From: Prescottella defluvii
GTDB taxonomy: Bacteria > Actinomycetota > Actinomycetes > Mycobacteriales > Mycobacteriaceae
DNA: 64,000 nt
NCBI GenBank assembly: GCA_029690005.1
Contig: CP121458.1
Coordinates: 5,041,872-5,105,871, forward strand
Reading direction: 5' to 3'
Both the position numbers and the translations under genes were made by a program. The notes beneath the pieces are model-generated. The model was not told the origin of the DNA, did no database searches, and saw only the letters and a program-made list of their open reading frames with translations. Numbering within the stretch: the first letter of the stretch is position 1; the number at the start of each line of letters is the position of its first letter. Shown piece after piece: positions 37,052 to 45,609 of the stretch.

Positions 37052-37870
37052 TCAGCGCTGAAGTCCGCCCACCTGACCGCGAGCCGTCAAACCACCCGGC
37101 TGGAGTGCACGGCCGATCGACCGTGCGGCCGCGCGCACCATCTGCGACAGCGCGGTCGTCTGGGCGGTCTCCGCGTTGACGACGATCGCGATCGCCGCCG
37201 CGACCACACCCGGGCGGGAGAAGATCGGTGCGGCGACCGACAGGGCGTCCATCGTGACCTGACGGTCGCTGATCGCAAGTTCCCGCTTGCGAACCTCCGC
37301 GAGCGTCCGACGCAGCTCGTCGGCGGACGTGATGGTCTTCTCGGTGAACCGTTCGAGCGGCCGCGACAGAACCTCTTCCTGCACCACTGTCGGCGCGAAC
37401 GCCAACAGTGCAAGTCCGATGCTCGACGCATGAATCGGGAAGCGACCTCCGACGCGGGTGCGCACCGGAACGGCGCGCTTGCCGCCGATCCGCTCGAGAA
37501 AGATGATCTCGGTCCCCTCGCGCACCCCCAGCTGGACGTTCTCCTGCGTGATCTGGGACAGATCCTCCATCACCGGCATCGCGAGTTCGCGGAGCATGGT
37601 GCCGCGAGGCGCCAGCGACGCGACCTCCCACAGTCGCAGCCCGATCCGGTAGCGACCCGAGCCGTCCCGTTCCAGCGCGCCCCATGCGGTGAGGTCCGCC
37701 GCCAACCGGTGCACCGTAGTGAGCGGAAAACCGGTGAGCCGGGACATCTCGCTGAGCGTCAGGACGGGTTGGTCCGGCGAGAAGACCTCGAGCAGGTTGA
37801 GTGCCCGCACGGTCACGGAACCGGTTGGGCCCCGCCGACTCCCGGCCGAGGACATGTCGATCACCACCAC
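37052..37870 (-). CDS. IclR-family regulator of the aromatic cluster
   Basis: 272 residues, intact. The N-terminal winged HTH is VRALNLLEVFSPDQPVLTLS, EMSRLTGFPLTTVHRLAADL; the C-terminal effector domain includes RVGGRFPIHASSIGLALLAF and AISDRQVTMDALSVAAPIFS, typical of IclR regulators that sense aromatic acids. GAAGG lies 7 nt before GTG 37870; ATG 37855 is an alternative. It is the last gene of the Rieske-reductase-P450 strand, so the regulator is probably cotranscribed with the genes it controls. The paired TTCCG-N5-CGGAA repeats at 41503-41546 are its likely targets. Confidence 0.88.
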   Translation of the reverse strand: MVVIDMSSAGSRRGPTGSVTVRALNLLEVFSPDQPVLTLSEMSRLTGFPLTTVHRLAADLTAWGALERDGSGRYRIGLRLWEVASLAPRGTMLRELAMPVMEDLSQITQENVQLGVREGTEIIFLERIGGKRAVPVRTRVGGRFPIHASSIGLALLAFAPTVVQEEVLSRPLERFTEKTITSADELRRTLAEVRKRELAISDRQVTMDALSVAAPIFSRPGVVAAAIAIVVNAETAQTTALSQMVRAAARSIGRALQPGGLTARGQVGGLQR

Positions 37871-37891
37871 TCGAAGCCTTCGTTCGCCTGC

Positions 37892-39104
37892 TCAGACGGG
37901 TTCGACCCGCACCGGAATGCTAGCCCAGCCCTTGAGGGTGTTGTTCAGTCGCGGGACGGCGGGACCGGCCGGCTCGATCCGGCGCACCCGGCGCGCGAGG
38001 GCGGTGAGGACGGTCTCCGCCTCGAGCCGCGCGATGGGCTGCCCGACGCACTGGTGGATGCCCATCCCGAAGGCGACGTGCCCACTCGCCGCCCGCTGGA
38101 TGTCGAACTCCTCGGCCCGCTCGCCCCAGTGCCGCTCGTCGCGGTTGCCGGATCCGAGGAACAGCAGCACCTTCTGGCCTTCCGCGATCCGGTGCCCCGC
38201 GAACTCGGTGTCCGCGGCCGCGGTCCGAAGAAGGTCTGCACGGGGACTCGAAGCGCAGCGCCTCGTCGAACGCGAACTTCGCCAGGTTCGGCTGCTCGTG
38301 CAGGACGCTCCACTGGTCCGGGTGCGCTGCCATCGAGTGCAGCGTGTTCCCGATGCCGAACACGGTGGTGTCCACACCTGCGGTGAGCAGCGAGCGCACC
38401 AGCATCGGCGCCTGGGCGGCGGTGATCTCGCCACGGTCGGCGGCCTGCCAGATCTGCGCACCGAACCCGTCGGCGGACAGATTGCCGCGCTCGCAGCTTT
38501 CCGAGATCCACGCCTGGATCGGTTCGGCCGCCTCGAGCGCCTTCCGCAACCTTTCGTTACGGGGACCGAAGGTGTTGAACGCCATCGCGCCGTACGGAAG
38601 CAGGTGCTCGCGCCCGTCGGCACGCACGCCCACCGCGTCGGGGAACACCTGCAACGGGAACACCTCGGCCAGGTCGGTGACCGCATCGAACTCGCCCCGA
38701 CGCACCAACGTGTCCACGAGCACGTCCGCCTGCTCCTGGAAGCGATTGCGCAGCCTTCGTACCGCGCGGGGCGAGAGGATCGCGTTCATCGCGGCGCGCA
38801 CCGGCGTGTGATCCGGTGGATCCGCCTCGAGCAGCAAACTCGGTGGCCGCCAGGGCTTCTCGTGTTTGAAGTCACTCAAACCGACACCGCGACCGGACAC
38901 GAACGTGCGCCAATCGGTGAGCGCGGCGTGCACCTCCGCGAAGCGTCCCATCGCGAGGACGTCGTATCGGGGCAGGTGCACGACCGGGCCGGCGGCCCGC
39001 AGCCGGGCGTGGAACTCGTAGGGGTCCGTGAGAATTGCATCGCCGAACGGGTCGTCGTCCAGGGTGGGCAGATCCTCGCGCACGCTCGAGGTTTCGATGG
39101 TCAT
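37892..39104 (-). CDS. Cytochrome P450, CYP199-like (two adjacent frameshifts)
   Basis: About 404 residues. I-helix oxygen-activation motif LLTAGVDTT, K-helix ExxR in DEALRFES, and heme loop AFGMGIHQCVGQPIARLEAE with the Cys thiolate ligand are all present. Two C deletions near 38245 and 38227 break the SPVQTFFRTAAAD stretch. N-terminal segments such as TDWRTFVSGRGVGLSDFKHE and HLLPYGAMAFNTFGPRNERL recall the CYP199A group, which O-demethylates para-methoxybenzoates; this is a family memory, not a search. No separate ferredoxin gene is present; the VanB-like reductase gene 12 bp upstream may donate electrons. Confidence 0.85.
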
Positions 39105-39116
39105 GGGTCGCTCCCC

Positions 39117-40079
39117 TCACAAGTCCAGCACCAGTCGCGGGCAGGCTGCCCGCGAAACGCAGATCATCATCGTGTCGTTCGCGGCCTGCTCCTCGGCGGT
39201 GAGGAGCGAATCACGGTGGTCGACGGTGCCGCCGAGCACCGACGTCTCGCAGGTTCCGCACGTGCCCTCCTGACACGAGGACAGCACCTGGACGCCCGCC
39301 GCGGTCACGGCCTCGAGGATCGACGTGCCGGGCGGCACGGTCACGGTCTTGCCGCTGAGGGCGAGTTCCACCTCGAACGCCTCGGAGCGCAACGGGTCCC
39401 CGAGTTCCATTGCCGCGAAACGCTCCACGTGAAGCGTCCCCGCCGGCCACCGTTCGCACATCTCGGTGACCGCGTCCAACAGACCGGCCGGACCGCAGCA
39501 GTAGACGAGGGTGTCGGGCTGCGGTGAACCGAGAATCGCCGCGAGGTCGGGGTGCCCGGCAACGTCCTGCGCACACACCTCCACCCGGTCCGGGTACCGC
39601 GTCATCAGTTCCTCGACGAACGCCATCGAGCCACGTCGGCGCCCGCCGTAGGTGAGCGTCCACTCCGATCCCGCGGCGTGCGCGGCCGCGACCATCGGCA
39701 GGATCGCCGTGATGCCGATGCCGCCGGCGATGAAGATATAGCGCGACGCCGGACGAAGCTCGAAGTTGTTCCGCGGGCCGCGAACCCGGATCGAGTCACC
39801 CGGATCGACCTTGTCGTGCACGTACTGTGAGCCGCCGCGGCCGTCCGGCTCCCGGAGCACCGCGATCCGCCACGTGCCGGTGTCGGCGGGATCTCCGCAC
39901 AGCGAGTACTGCCGCACGAGGTCCGGCTGCAGCACGACGTCGATGTGCGAGCCGGGGGTCCACTCCGGTAGCGAAACCCCCTCGGGGTGACGCAGTTCGA
40001 GGAGGGTGACGCCGTCGGCGACGTCGGTCTTGCGATGCACTTCGAGGTCTGCCTCGAATTCATGCGATCGAACGGTCAT
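39117..40079 (-). CDS. VanB-type oxygenase reductase (FMN/NADH/[2Fe-2S])
   Basis: 320 residues, intact. The flavin domain has RQYSLCGDP, then RGPRNNFELR; the NAD domain has FIAGGIGITAILPMVAAAHA and YCCGPAGLLDAV; the C-terminal plant-type ferredoxin domain has SSCQEGTCGTCET (Cys-x4-Cys-x2-Cys) with the fourth Cys in MMICVSRA. This is the phthalate/vanillate reductase architecture, which normally feeds a Rieske oxygenase. Its ATG overlaps the stop of the 77-residue gene (ATGA). It may also serve the P450 encoded just downstream. Confidence 0.92.
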   Translation of the reverse strand: MTVRSHEFEADLEVHRKTDVADGVTLLELRHPEGVSLPEWTPGSHIDVVLQPDLVRQYSLCGDPADTGTWRIAVLREPDGRGGSQYVHDKVDPGDSIRVRGPRNNFELRPASRYIFIAGGIGITAILPMVAAAHAAGSEWTLTYGGRRRGSMAFVEELMTRYPDRVEVCAQDVAGHPDLAAILGSPQPDTLVYCCGPAGLLDAVTEMCERWPAGTLHVERFAAMELGDPLRSEAFEVELALSGKTVTVPPGTSILEAVTAAGVQVLSSCQEGTCGTCETSVLGGTVDHRDSLLTAEEQAANDTMMICVSRAACPRLVLDL

Positions 40080-40308
40080 GCGTTCACCAACACTCTCGGA
40101 GGGATGTACGGGGTGGCCATCTCGCTCTTCGGCGAGCCGGCAGTGTGGTCGATCGGATGACCGAGCAGCCAGTTCCACAACTCGATCGGATCGTCGGCGA
40201 CCGGGTGGCGCCGCAATGGCACGTGCCTTCGAGGCTGTCGGATCCCGGCAGCCACACGATTCGCACGACGTTGCGGCCCTTCGACGTTCTGATGGGTTCG
40301 GCGGCCAT
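40076..40308 (-). CDS. Unknown 77-residue protein inside the Rieske operon (one frameshift)
   Basis: Read from ATG 40308, then across a slip near 40215, the protein runs NVVRIVWLPGSDSLEGTCHC, then DDPIELWNWLLGHPIDHTAG and YIPPRVLVNA. It lies 12 nt after the Rieske stop and overlaps the reductase start by 4 nt, so it is translated as part of the operon. A Cys-His-Cys-Gly element could bind metal. I do not recognise the family. Coupling on both sides suggests a role in oxygenase function or assembly rather than chance. Confidence 0.6.
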
Positions 40309-40320
40309 CGACGTGCCTCG

Positions 40321-41388
40321 TCAGCCGATCGGAGCGGTCGGGGACGCCGACCGCTTCACCATCTGTGCGAGAAGTCGACGCGCAGCGAGCGCTCCCGCGT
40401 CGATGTTGATGCTCAGTTCCTGGTAGCCCTCGGGTTCGCCGGCGATGACGGTCTCGAGCAGGTCGAGTGCAACGACGTCCTGGAGGACCACGGTGCGGTT
40501 GTTCTCCCGCAGGAAGTCGGTCACGCCCTCGTCCTCGAGCGCGAAATCTCGTGCCACCGACCAGAAGTCGTGCGTCGAGTGCTCGGTCTCGGGAGTGATG
40601 GCATAGACCACCTCGACGTGGAAGGCGTCGCTGTCGGGTCCCGTCTCGGGCGGCAGGACGCCGACCGGCGCAATGCGGCTGTGCAACAGGTACAGGCACG
40701 GCGGGGTGTACTCGACATCTTGCCACCGGGTGATGCGACCCTCGATCCCGGTCGACTCGGAGTAGAACGGCGGGCACTCCGCGTCGTCCATGTGCCGGGT
40801 CATGTAGATGACACCGGCGTCCTCGTCCACCTCGGTGGTGATCGGTGTCGCCGCGACCTCGGGCGTACCGATGTAGCCACCGTGCAGATACGTCTCGTGC
40901 GACAGGTCCATGAGGTTGTCGACCAGGAGGCTGTACCGGGCCTGCAGTGGCTCCATACCCCGCACGACGGTGTAGTCGGGGCTGTCCAGCCAGGGGGCGC
41001 GAGGGATCCGGGTCGCATCGGGTTCCGTCGGATCGCTCGGGTCCGAGATCCAGATCCACACGAACGAGTCCTGCTCGACCACGGTGTAGCTCTGCAGTCG
41101 GGCGGTACGCGGGATGCGGCTCTGGCCGGGGACCGCCACGCAGCCGCCGTCACTGCCGTAGGCGAAGCCGTGGTACCCGCACACCACCGTGTCGCCTTCG
41201 AGTCGGCTCGGCGCCTGGGACAACGGGAACCGCCGGTGAACGCAGCGGTCCGACATCGCGGTGACCTCGCCGGACTCGGTGCGCCAGAACAGAATCGGTT
41301 CGCCGCAGATTGTTCGAGCGAACAGCTCGCGGCCCACCTCCGAACCGTAAGCCGCGACGTACCACTGATTGCGGACGATCGATGTCAT
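40321..41388 (-). CDS. Rieske non-heme iron oxygenase, VanA (vanillate O-demethylase)-like
   Basis: 355 residues, intact. The Rieske cluster motif is CVHRRFPLSQAPSRLEG, then VVCGYHGF (Cys-x-His ... Cys-x2-His). The mononuclear iron site is DNLMDLSHETYLHGGYIG (His-x4-His), with a distal acidic residue expected near the C-terminus. Layout matches the VanA/dicamba-demethylase branch that removes methyl groups from aromatic ethers. GGGAG lies before ATG 41388. It is the first gene of the operon Rieske-77aa-reductase-P450-iclR, divergent from the aromatic acid transporter. Confidence 0.9.
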   Translation of the reverse strand: MTSIVRNQWYVAAYGSEVGRELFARTICGEPILFWRTESGEVTAMSDRCVHRRFPLSQAPSRLEGDTVVCGYHGFAYGSDGGCVAVPGQSRIPRTARLQSYTVVEQDSFVWIWISDPSDPTEPDATRIPRAPWLDSPDYTVVRGMEPLQARYSLLVDNLMDLSHETYLHGGYIGTPEVAATPITTEVDEDAGVIYMTRHMDDAECPPFYSESTGIEGRITRWQDVEYTPPCLYLLHSRIAPVGVLPPETGPDSDAFHVEVVYAITPETEHSTHDFWSVARDFALEDEGVTDFLRENNRTVVLQDVVALDLLETVIAGEPEGYQELSINIDAGALAARRLLAQMVKRSASPTAPIG

Positions 41389-41502
41389 GGTGTGCTCCCA
41401 ACTGGGTGGCGCGTGTCGCACGCCTCGAACTCGAAGTGGGGCCCGACAGGCCCGGTGACTGCACACACTCTCTCCGGCTGCATATGACGGAGGCCACTCG
41501 AC

Positions 41503-41546
41503 TTCCGGATATCGGAAGACTGTTCGCCGTCTTCCGGCATCCGGAA
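41503..41546. promoter_or_regulatory. Twin operators TTCCG-N5-CGGAA between Rieske operon and transporter
   Basis: Two identical-arm palindromes at 41503-41517 and 41532-41546 are centred 29 bp apart, close to three helical turns, in the 245-bp divergent intergenic region. IclR-type regulators often bind paired palindromes of this size, so the iclR product is the prime candidate. Confidence 0.65.
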
Positions 41547-41633
41547 TGCGGGTGGCATCGACGCGGCCCGATCCGCCACAGTTCTGCCGAGTGACCCGGC
41601 TCACATCACATCTCACGATCAAGGGACCGAACA

Positions 41634-43005
41634 TGAGTATCGATCTACGGGAGCGCATCGATTCCAGTCCGATGACGCGATTCCAATGGGGCGCAGTGGC
41701 AATCTGTGTCCTGCTCAACGTCCTCGACGGCTTCGACGTGCTGGTGATGGCCTTCACGGCGCAGTCGGTGTCCCAGGAGTGGGGGCTGTCGGGGGCCGCG
41801 GTCGGACTCCTCCTGAGCGCTGGACTGTTCGGCATGGCGGGAGGATCGCTGCTCCTCGCGCCGTGGGCCGACACGATCGGCCGACGCCGAATGATCCTGC
41901 TGTGCCTGGTGATCGCCAGCGCCGGGATGATCCTGTCGGCACTGAGCCCCAACGCCCTCATGCTCGGCCTCCTCCGAGCGCTGACCGGAGTGGGAATCGG
42001 CGGAATCCTGGCCAGCAGCAACGTCATCGCGAGCGAGTACTCGTCGTCGCGCTGGCGCGGACTCGCGGTGAGTCTGAACTCCACCGGCTACGCGATCGGT
42101 GCCACGCTCGGCGGCATCATCGCCGTCGTGCTGCAGAACAGCTTCGGGTGGCGCTCGGTGTTCCTGTTCGGCGGCATCTGGACGGCCGCAATCATTCCCG
42201 TGGCGCTACTCGGGCTTCCCGAATCCCTCGACTTCCTGCTGGCCCGGCGCCCCGCCAACGCCCTCGCGCGCATCAACAAGTTCGCGGCGCGGATCGGGCA
42301 GCCGCAGCTGTCCGAACTGCCCGAGCCGATCGCGAACGACGCTTCGCAGCCCGAGCCGGCAAGCAAGCTGCGCCAGCTGTTCTCGCCCGAACTGCTCCGG
42401 TCTACCCTGCTGATCTGGTTCGCGTTCTTCATGACCATGTTCGGCTTCTACTTCGTCACCAGTTGGACGCCGAAACTGCTCGTGGCCGCGGGGCTGTCCG
42501 CGACCCAGGGGATCACCGGCGGCGTGCTGCTCAATCTCGGAGGAATCTTCGGCGCGACCCTGCTCGGCGCGCTGTCCGCCAGGTTCGCTCTGCGGTCGGT
42601 GCTGTCCGCCTACATGGTCATCGCAGGCGTTCTCCTCGTCGTCTTCGTGCCGGCGACCACGTCGATCGTGGTCGGATTCGCGCTCGGCGCCCTGATCGGC
42701 GTCTTCGCGAACGGCTGCGTCGCCGGGCTCTACGCGATCACCCCGTCGGTGTACGGCCCCTCGGTCCGGGCCACCGGCGTCGGCTGGGGCATCGGTGTCG
42801 GTCGGATCGGCGCGATCCTCTCGCCGATCGTCGCGGGCAAGCTGCTCGACCTGAACTGGACACCGACGCAGCTGTACATCCTCGTCGCCGTCGCATTCGC
42901 CCTCGGAGCCGTCGCGGTCAGCAGGCTCCGGCCGAGTCGAACAAGCCGACGCCCGCACCGGCGGAAACGTCGCCGGCCGGCCTGCTCTCCGGCGAACCTG
43001 CCTGA
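41634..43005 (+). CDS. MFS aromatic acid:H+ symporter (AAHS family) (one frameshift near the end)
   Basis: About 457 residues and 12 predicted helices. The first helix holds the AAHS hallmark NVLDGFDVLVMAF (DGFD), and the loop 2-3 motif reads GMAGGSLLLAPWADTIGRRR. A slip near 42927 moves the end to PAESNKPTPAPAETSPAGLL, then SGEPA and a stop at 43005, rather than a long basic tail. AAGGGA precedes ATG 41634. It should import benzoate-type acids for the divergent O-demethylation operon. Confidence 0.9.
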
Positions 43006-43030
43006 TCACTCAGCCAACTCAGCCCATCAG

Positions 43031-43098
43031 CCTGAGCGCCCACTCCTCACCGTCGCACGCGGTTTCCCGCCGGACGACCCGAGGAGTGGGCGCTCAGG
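43031..43098. terminator. Long inverted repeat between transporter and tetR
   Basis: Perfect 18-nt arms at 43031-43048 and 43081-43098 flank a 32-nt loop between convergent genes. There is no clear U-tract. Confidence 0.55.
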
Positions 43099-43115
43099 CC
43101 GATCCGGTCGCGGAC

Positions 43116-43760
43116 TCAGGGGGCGATCGGCGCGGTCAGTGCCGGGAACCAGATGTCGGTGAGGACTTCGGCCGCCCGTTCTCGGGGAACCTCGATCGTG
43201 CCCTGCACCGCCCACCGGGTGAAGAACCGCTCGAGCTGCGTGACCAGCAGTTCGACACGCAACCGGGCCTCGTCCTGCCGGTCGTGCGGCCAGCGCGCCA
43301 GGTACTGCGTCATGGAGTTGGGCAGGGCGACGATCGCCTCGCGGGACGTCTCGCGGAACGAGGGTTCGAGCGCGACCGCCTCGTCCCACGCGGGCAGGAT
43401 GTCCTTGCAAGCGTCGAACCAGTCGATGGCCCGGTTGACCCAGGCCGTGAACTCGGCCCGCGAACCGGTGTCGAGCACCCTGTCGAGGTCCTCGTAGAAG
43501 GCGAAGGCGCTCGGCACCATCTTCTCCAGGCTGATGGCCCGAAGGATCTCCACCTTGCTGGGAAAGTGCAGGTAGAACGTCGCGCGGCTGCAGCCAACGG
43601 CGGCCGCGATGTCGTCGACGGTGACCGCCGCGTACCCCCGCGTGGAGAACAGCTCGCGCGCGGCCTCCAGGAGCCGGGCACGCGTCCACCGCTTCTGCTC
43701 GTCGCGCAGCTTCCCGCGCCTGCCCTTGACCTCGTCCGTCACAGCTCCCACGCAATCCAC
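43116..43760 (-). CDS. TetR-family repressor
   Basis: 214 residues, intact. HTH: ELFSTRGYAAVTVDDIAAAV, GCSRATFYLHFPSKVEILRA. The remaining 150 residues are the helical effector domain with LPAWDEAVALEPSFRETSRE. A very basic N-terminus (KGRRGKLRDEQKRWTRAR) precedes the HTH. It is divergent from the acyl-CoA ligase gene 148 bp away and probably controls it together with the amidohydrolase gene. Confidence 0.88.
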   Translation of the reverse strand: MDCVGAVTDEVKGRRGKLRDEQKRWTRARLLEAARELFSTRGYAAVTVDDIAAAVGCSRATFYLHFPSKVEILRAISLEKMVPSAFAFYEDLDRVLDTGSRAEFTAWVNRAIDWFDACKDILPAWDEAVALEPSFRETSREAIVALPNSMTQYLARWPHDRQDEARLRVELLVTQLERFFTRWAVQGTIEVPRERAAEVLTDIWFPALTAPIAP

Positions 43761-43908
43761 GATCGCTCACGCGCACGCACCCCGGCAAGTCGCCACGTCA
43801 TCGAACGTACGGTCCGTCACTCACTTGACACATCGTCAGTCAACACGGAGTATGACGCACGTCACCCTCGATTGTGTCCGTGACAGCCCTGATCCGAAAG
43901 GAACCGCC

Positions 43909-45566
43909 GTGACGAAGTCTCTCGACCCCCAGGCGTACATCGCGCAAGTGATGGCCGGATTGACGGGACCGGGTGGGCGGTTCGAACTGGGCGTCGAGGA
44001 GGTCCTCGGCGCCCCGATACCGGTGATGAAGAACCGCGACCGGTCCCTCGGCGACGTAATCGCCGCCTCGGCCACGTTCGGTGATCGCGACTACCTGGTC
44101 ACCGAGGACCGCCGCATCAGCTTCGCCGACCACCACGCGGCGGTGGCTGCACTGGCGACGGCGCTGCGCGAACGATTCGGTGTCGACAAGGGCGACCGGG
44201 TCGGCATTCTCGCGGCCAACACCCCGAGTGGGTCGAGGCGTTCTGGGCCGCGCAGTCGCTGGGCGCGATCGCCGTCGGCTTCAACGCGTGGTGGGCGCCG
44301 CGGGAGATCGAGTACGGCGTCGGGCACACCCGGCCGGCCGTCATGATCGTCGACGCCAAGCGCGCCGCACTGCTCGACGGCCTCGATCTCGACGTCCCCG
44401 TCCTGACGATGGAAGACGACGTCCCGCGCCTGATCGCGGAGTTCGCCGACTCCGACCTGCCCCGGGTCGAGGTGGCCGAGGACGACCCGGCGGTGATCCT
44501 CTACACCAGCGGCACCAGCGGCCGCCCCAAGGGCGCGGTCCACTCGCACCGAAACCTGTTGTCCGTCATCGAATACCACCGCTACAGCGACGCCCTCGTC
44601 GCCGCGTTCGCCGGCGCGCCGGTCAGCGACGCGCCGAGCGATCTCCGCTACCTGCTCACGTCGCCGCTGTTCCACATCGCCAGCCTGCACAACCTCGTCG
44701 TGCCGCGGCTCGCAACCGGCAGCGCGGTGGTGATCTACCAGGGCTCGTTCGACGCCGACCGGGTGCTGCGGCTGATCGAGCGGGAGAAGGTGACCAACTG
44801 GGGCGCGGTCCCGACGATGGCCGGCCGACTGCTCGAGCACGAGGACGTCTCGCGCTACGACACGTCGTCGCTCACGGCGTTCGCGCTCGCGTCGGCGCCG
44901 TCGTCGCCGGGCTTCCAGCAGCGTCTGCGCGAGAAGCTGCCGTTCGCCCGCAATGCGCTGGTCGACAGCTACGGGCTCACCGAGTGCAGCACCGCGATCT
45001 CGGTTGCGACGCCGATGGATCTGCAGGCGTTCCCGGGCACTCTCGGGCGGCCGATCATCGGTGTCACCGTGGAGATCCGCGATCCACTCGGCGAGCCCGT
45101 CGCCGACGGGACCGAGGGCGAGATCTGCGTCCGCAGCCCCTACGTCATGCTCGGCTACTGGGACAACGACGCCGCGACCGCCGACGCGATCCGGGCCGAC
45201 CGGTGGCTGCACACCGGCGACTTCGGCGTGATCGAGAACGGGATGGTCCGGCTCACCGGACGGCGTTCAGACCTGATCCTGCGCGGCGGCGAGAACGTGT
45301 ACCCGGTCGAGATCGAGCAGTGCCTCGACGAGCACCCCGCGGTGGCCGAATCCGCCGTGGTGGGAGTGGACCACCCCGACCTCGGGCAGGAAGTGGGCGC
45401 GGTGGTGGTCCCGCGGCCCGGGATGTCGGTGACCGAAGACGAGTTGCGGGAGTTCGCATCCGAGCGTCTCGCCTACTTCAAGGTGCCCACGCGATGGAAG
45501 ATCACCACCGATTCGCTGCCGCGCAACGCGACCGGCAAGACGATCCGCACGCAGATCGCCCTGTAG
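43909..45566 (+). CDS. Acyl-CoA synthetase / AMP-dependent ligase (one frameshift)
   Basis: About 552 residues. It activates a carboxylic acid to its CoA thioester through an acyl-AMP. Motifs are ILYTSGTSGRPKGAVHSHRN (P-loop-like A3), DSYGLTECSTAIS (A5), LHTGDFGVIENGMVRLTGRR (A7-A8), ILRGGENVYPVEIEQCL, and the catalytic Lys in PRNATGKTIRTQ (A10). One G is missing near 44221, where NTPEWVEAF is expected. AAAGGA precedes the GTG start. The substrate may be an aromatic or medium-chain acid. It is followed by the amidohydrolase gene 43 bp downstream. Confidence 0.9.
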
Positions 45567-45609
45567 GCGAACGCGTTTCCGTTCCTAGCGGTGAGAGGGC
45601 AAGATCCCG

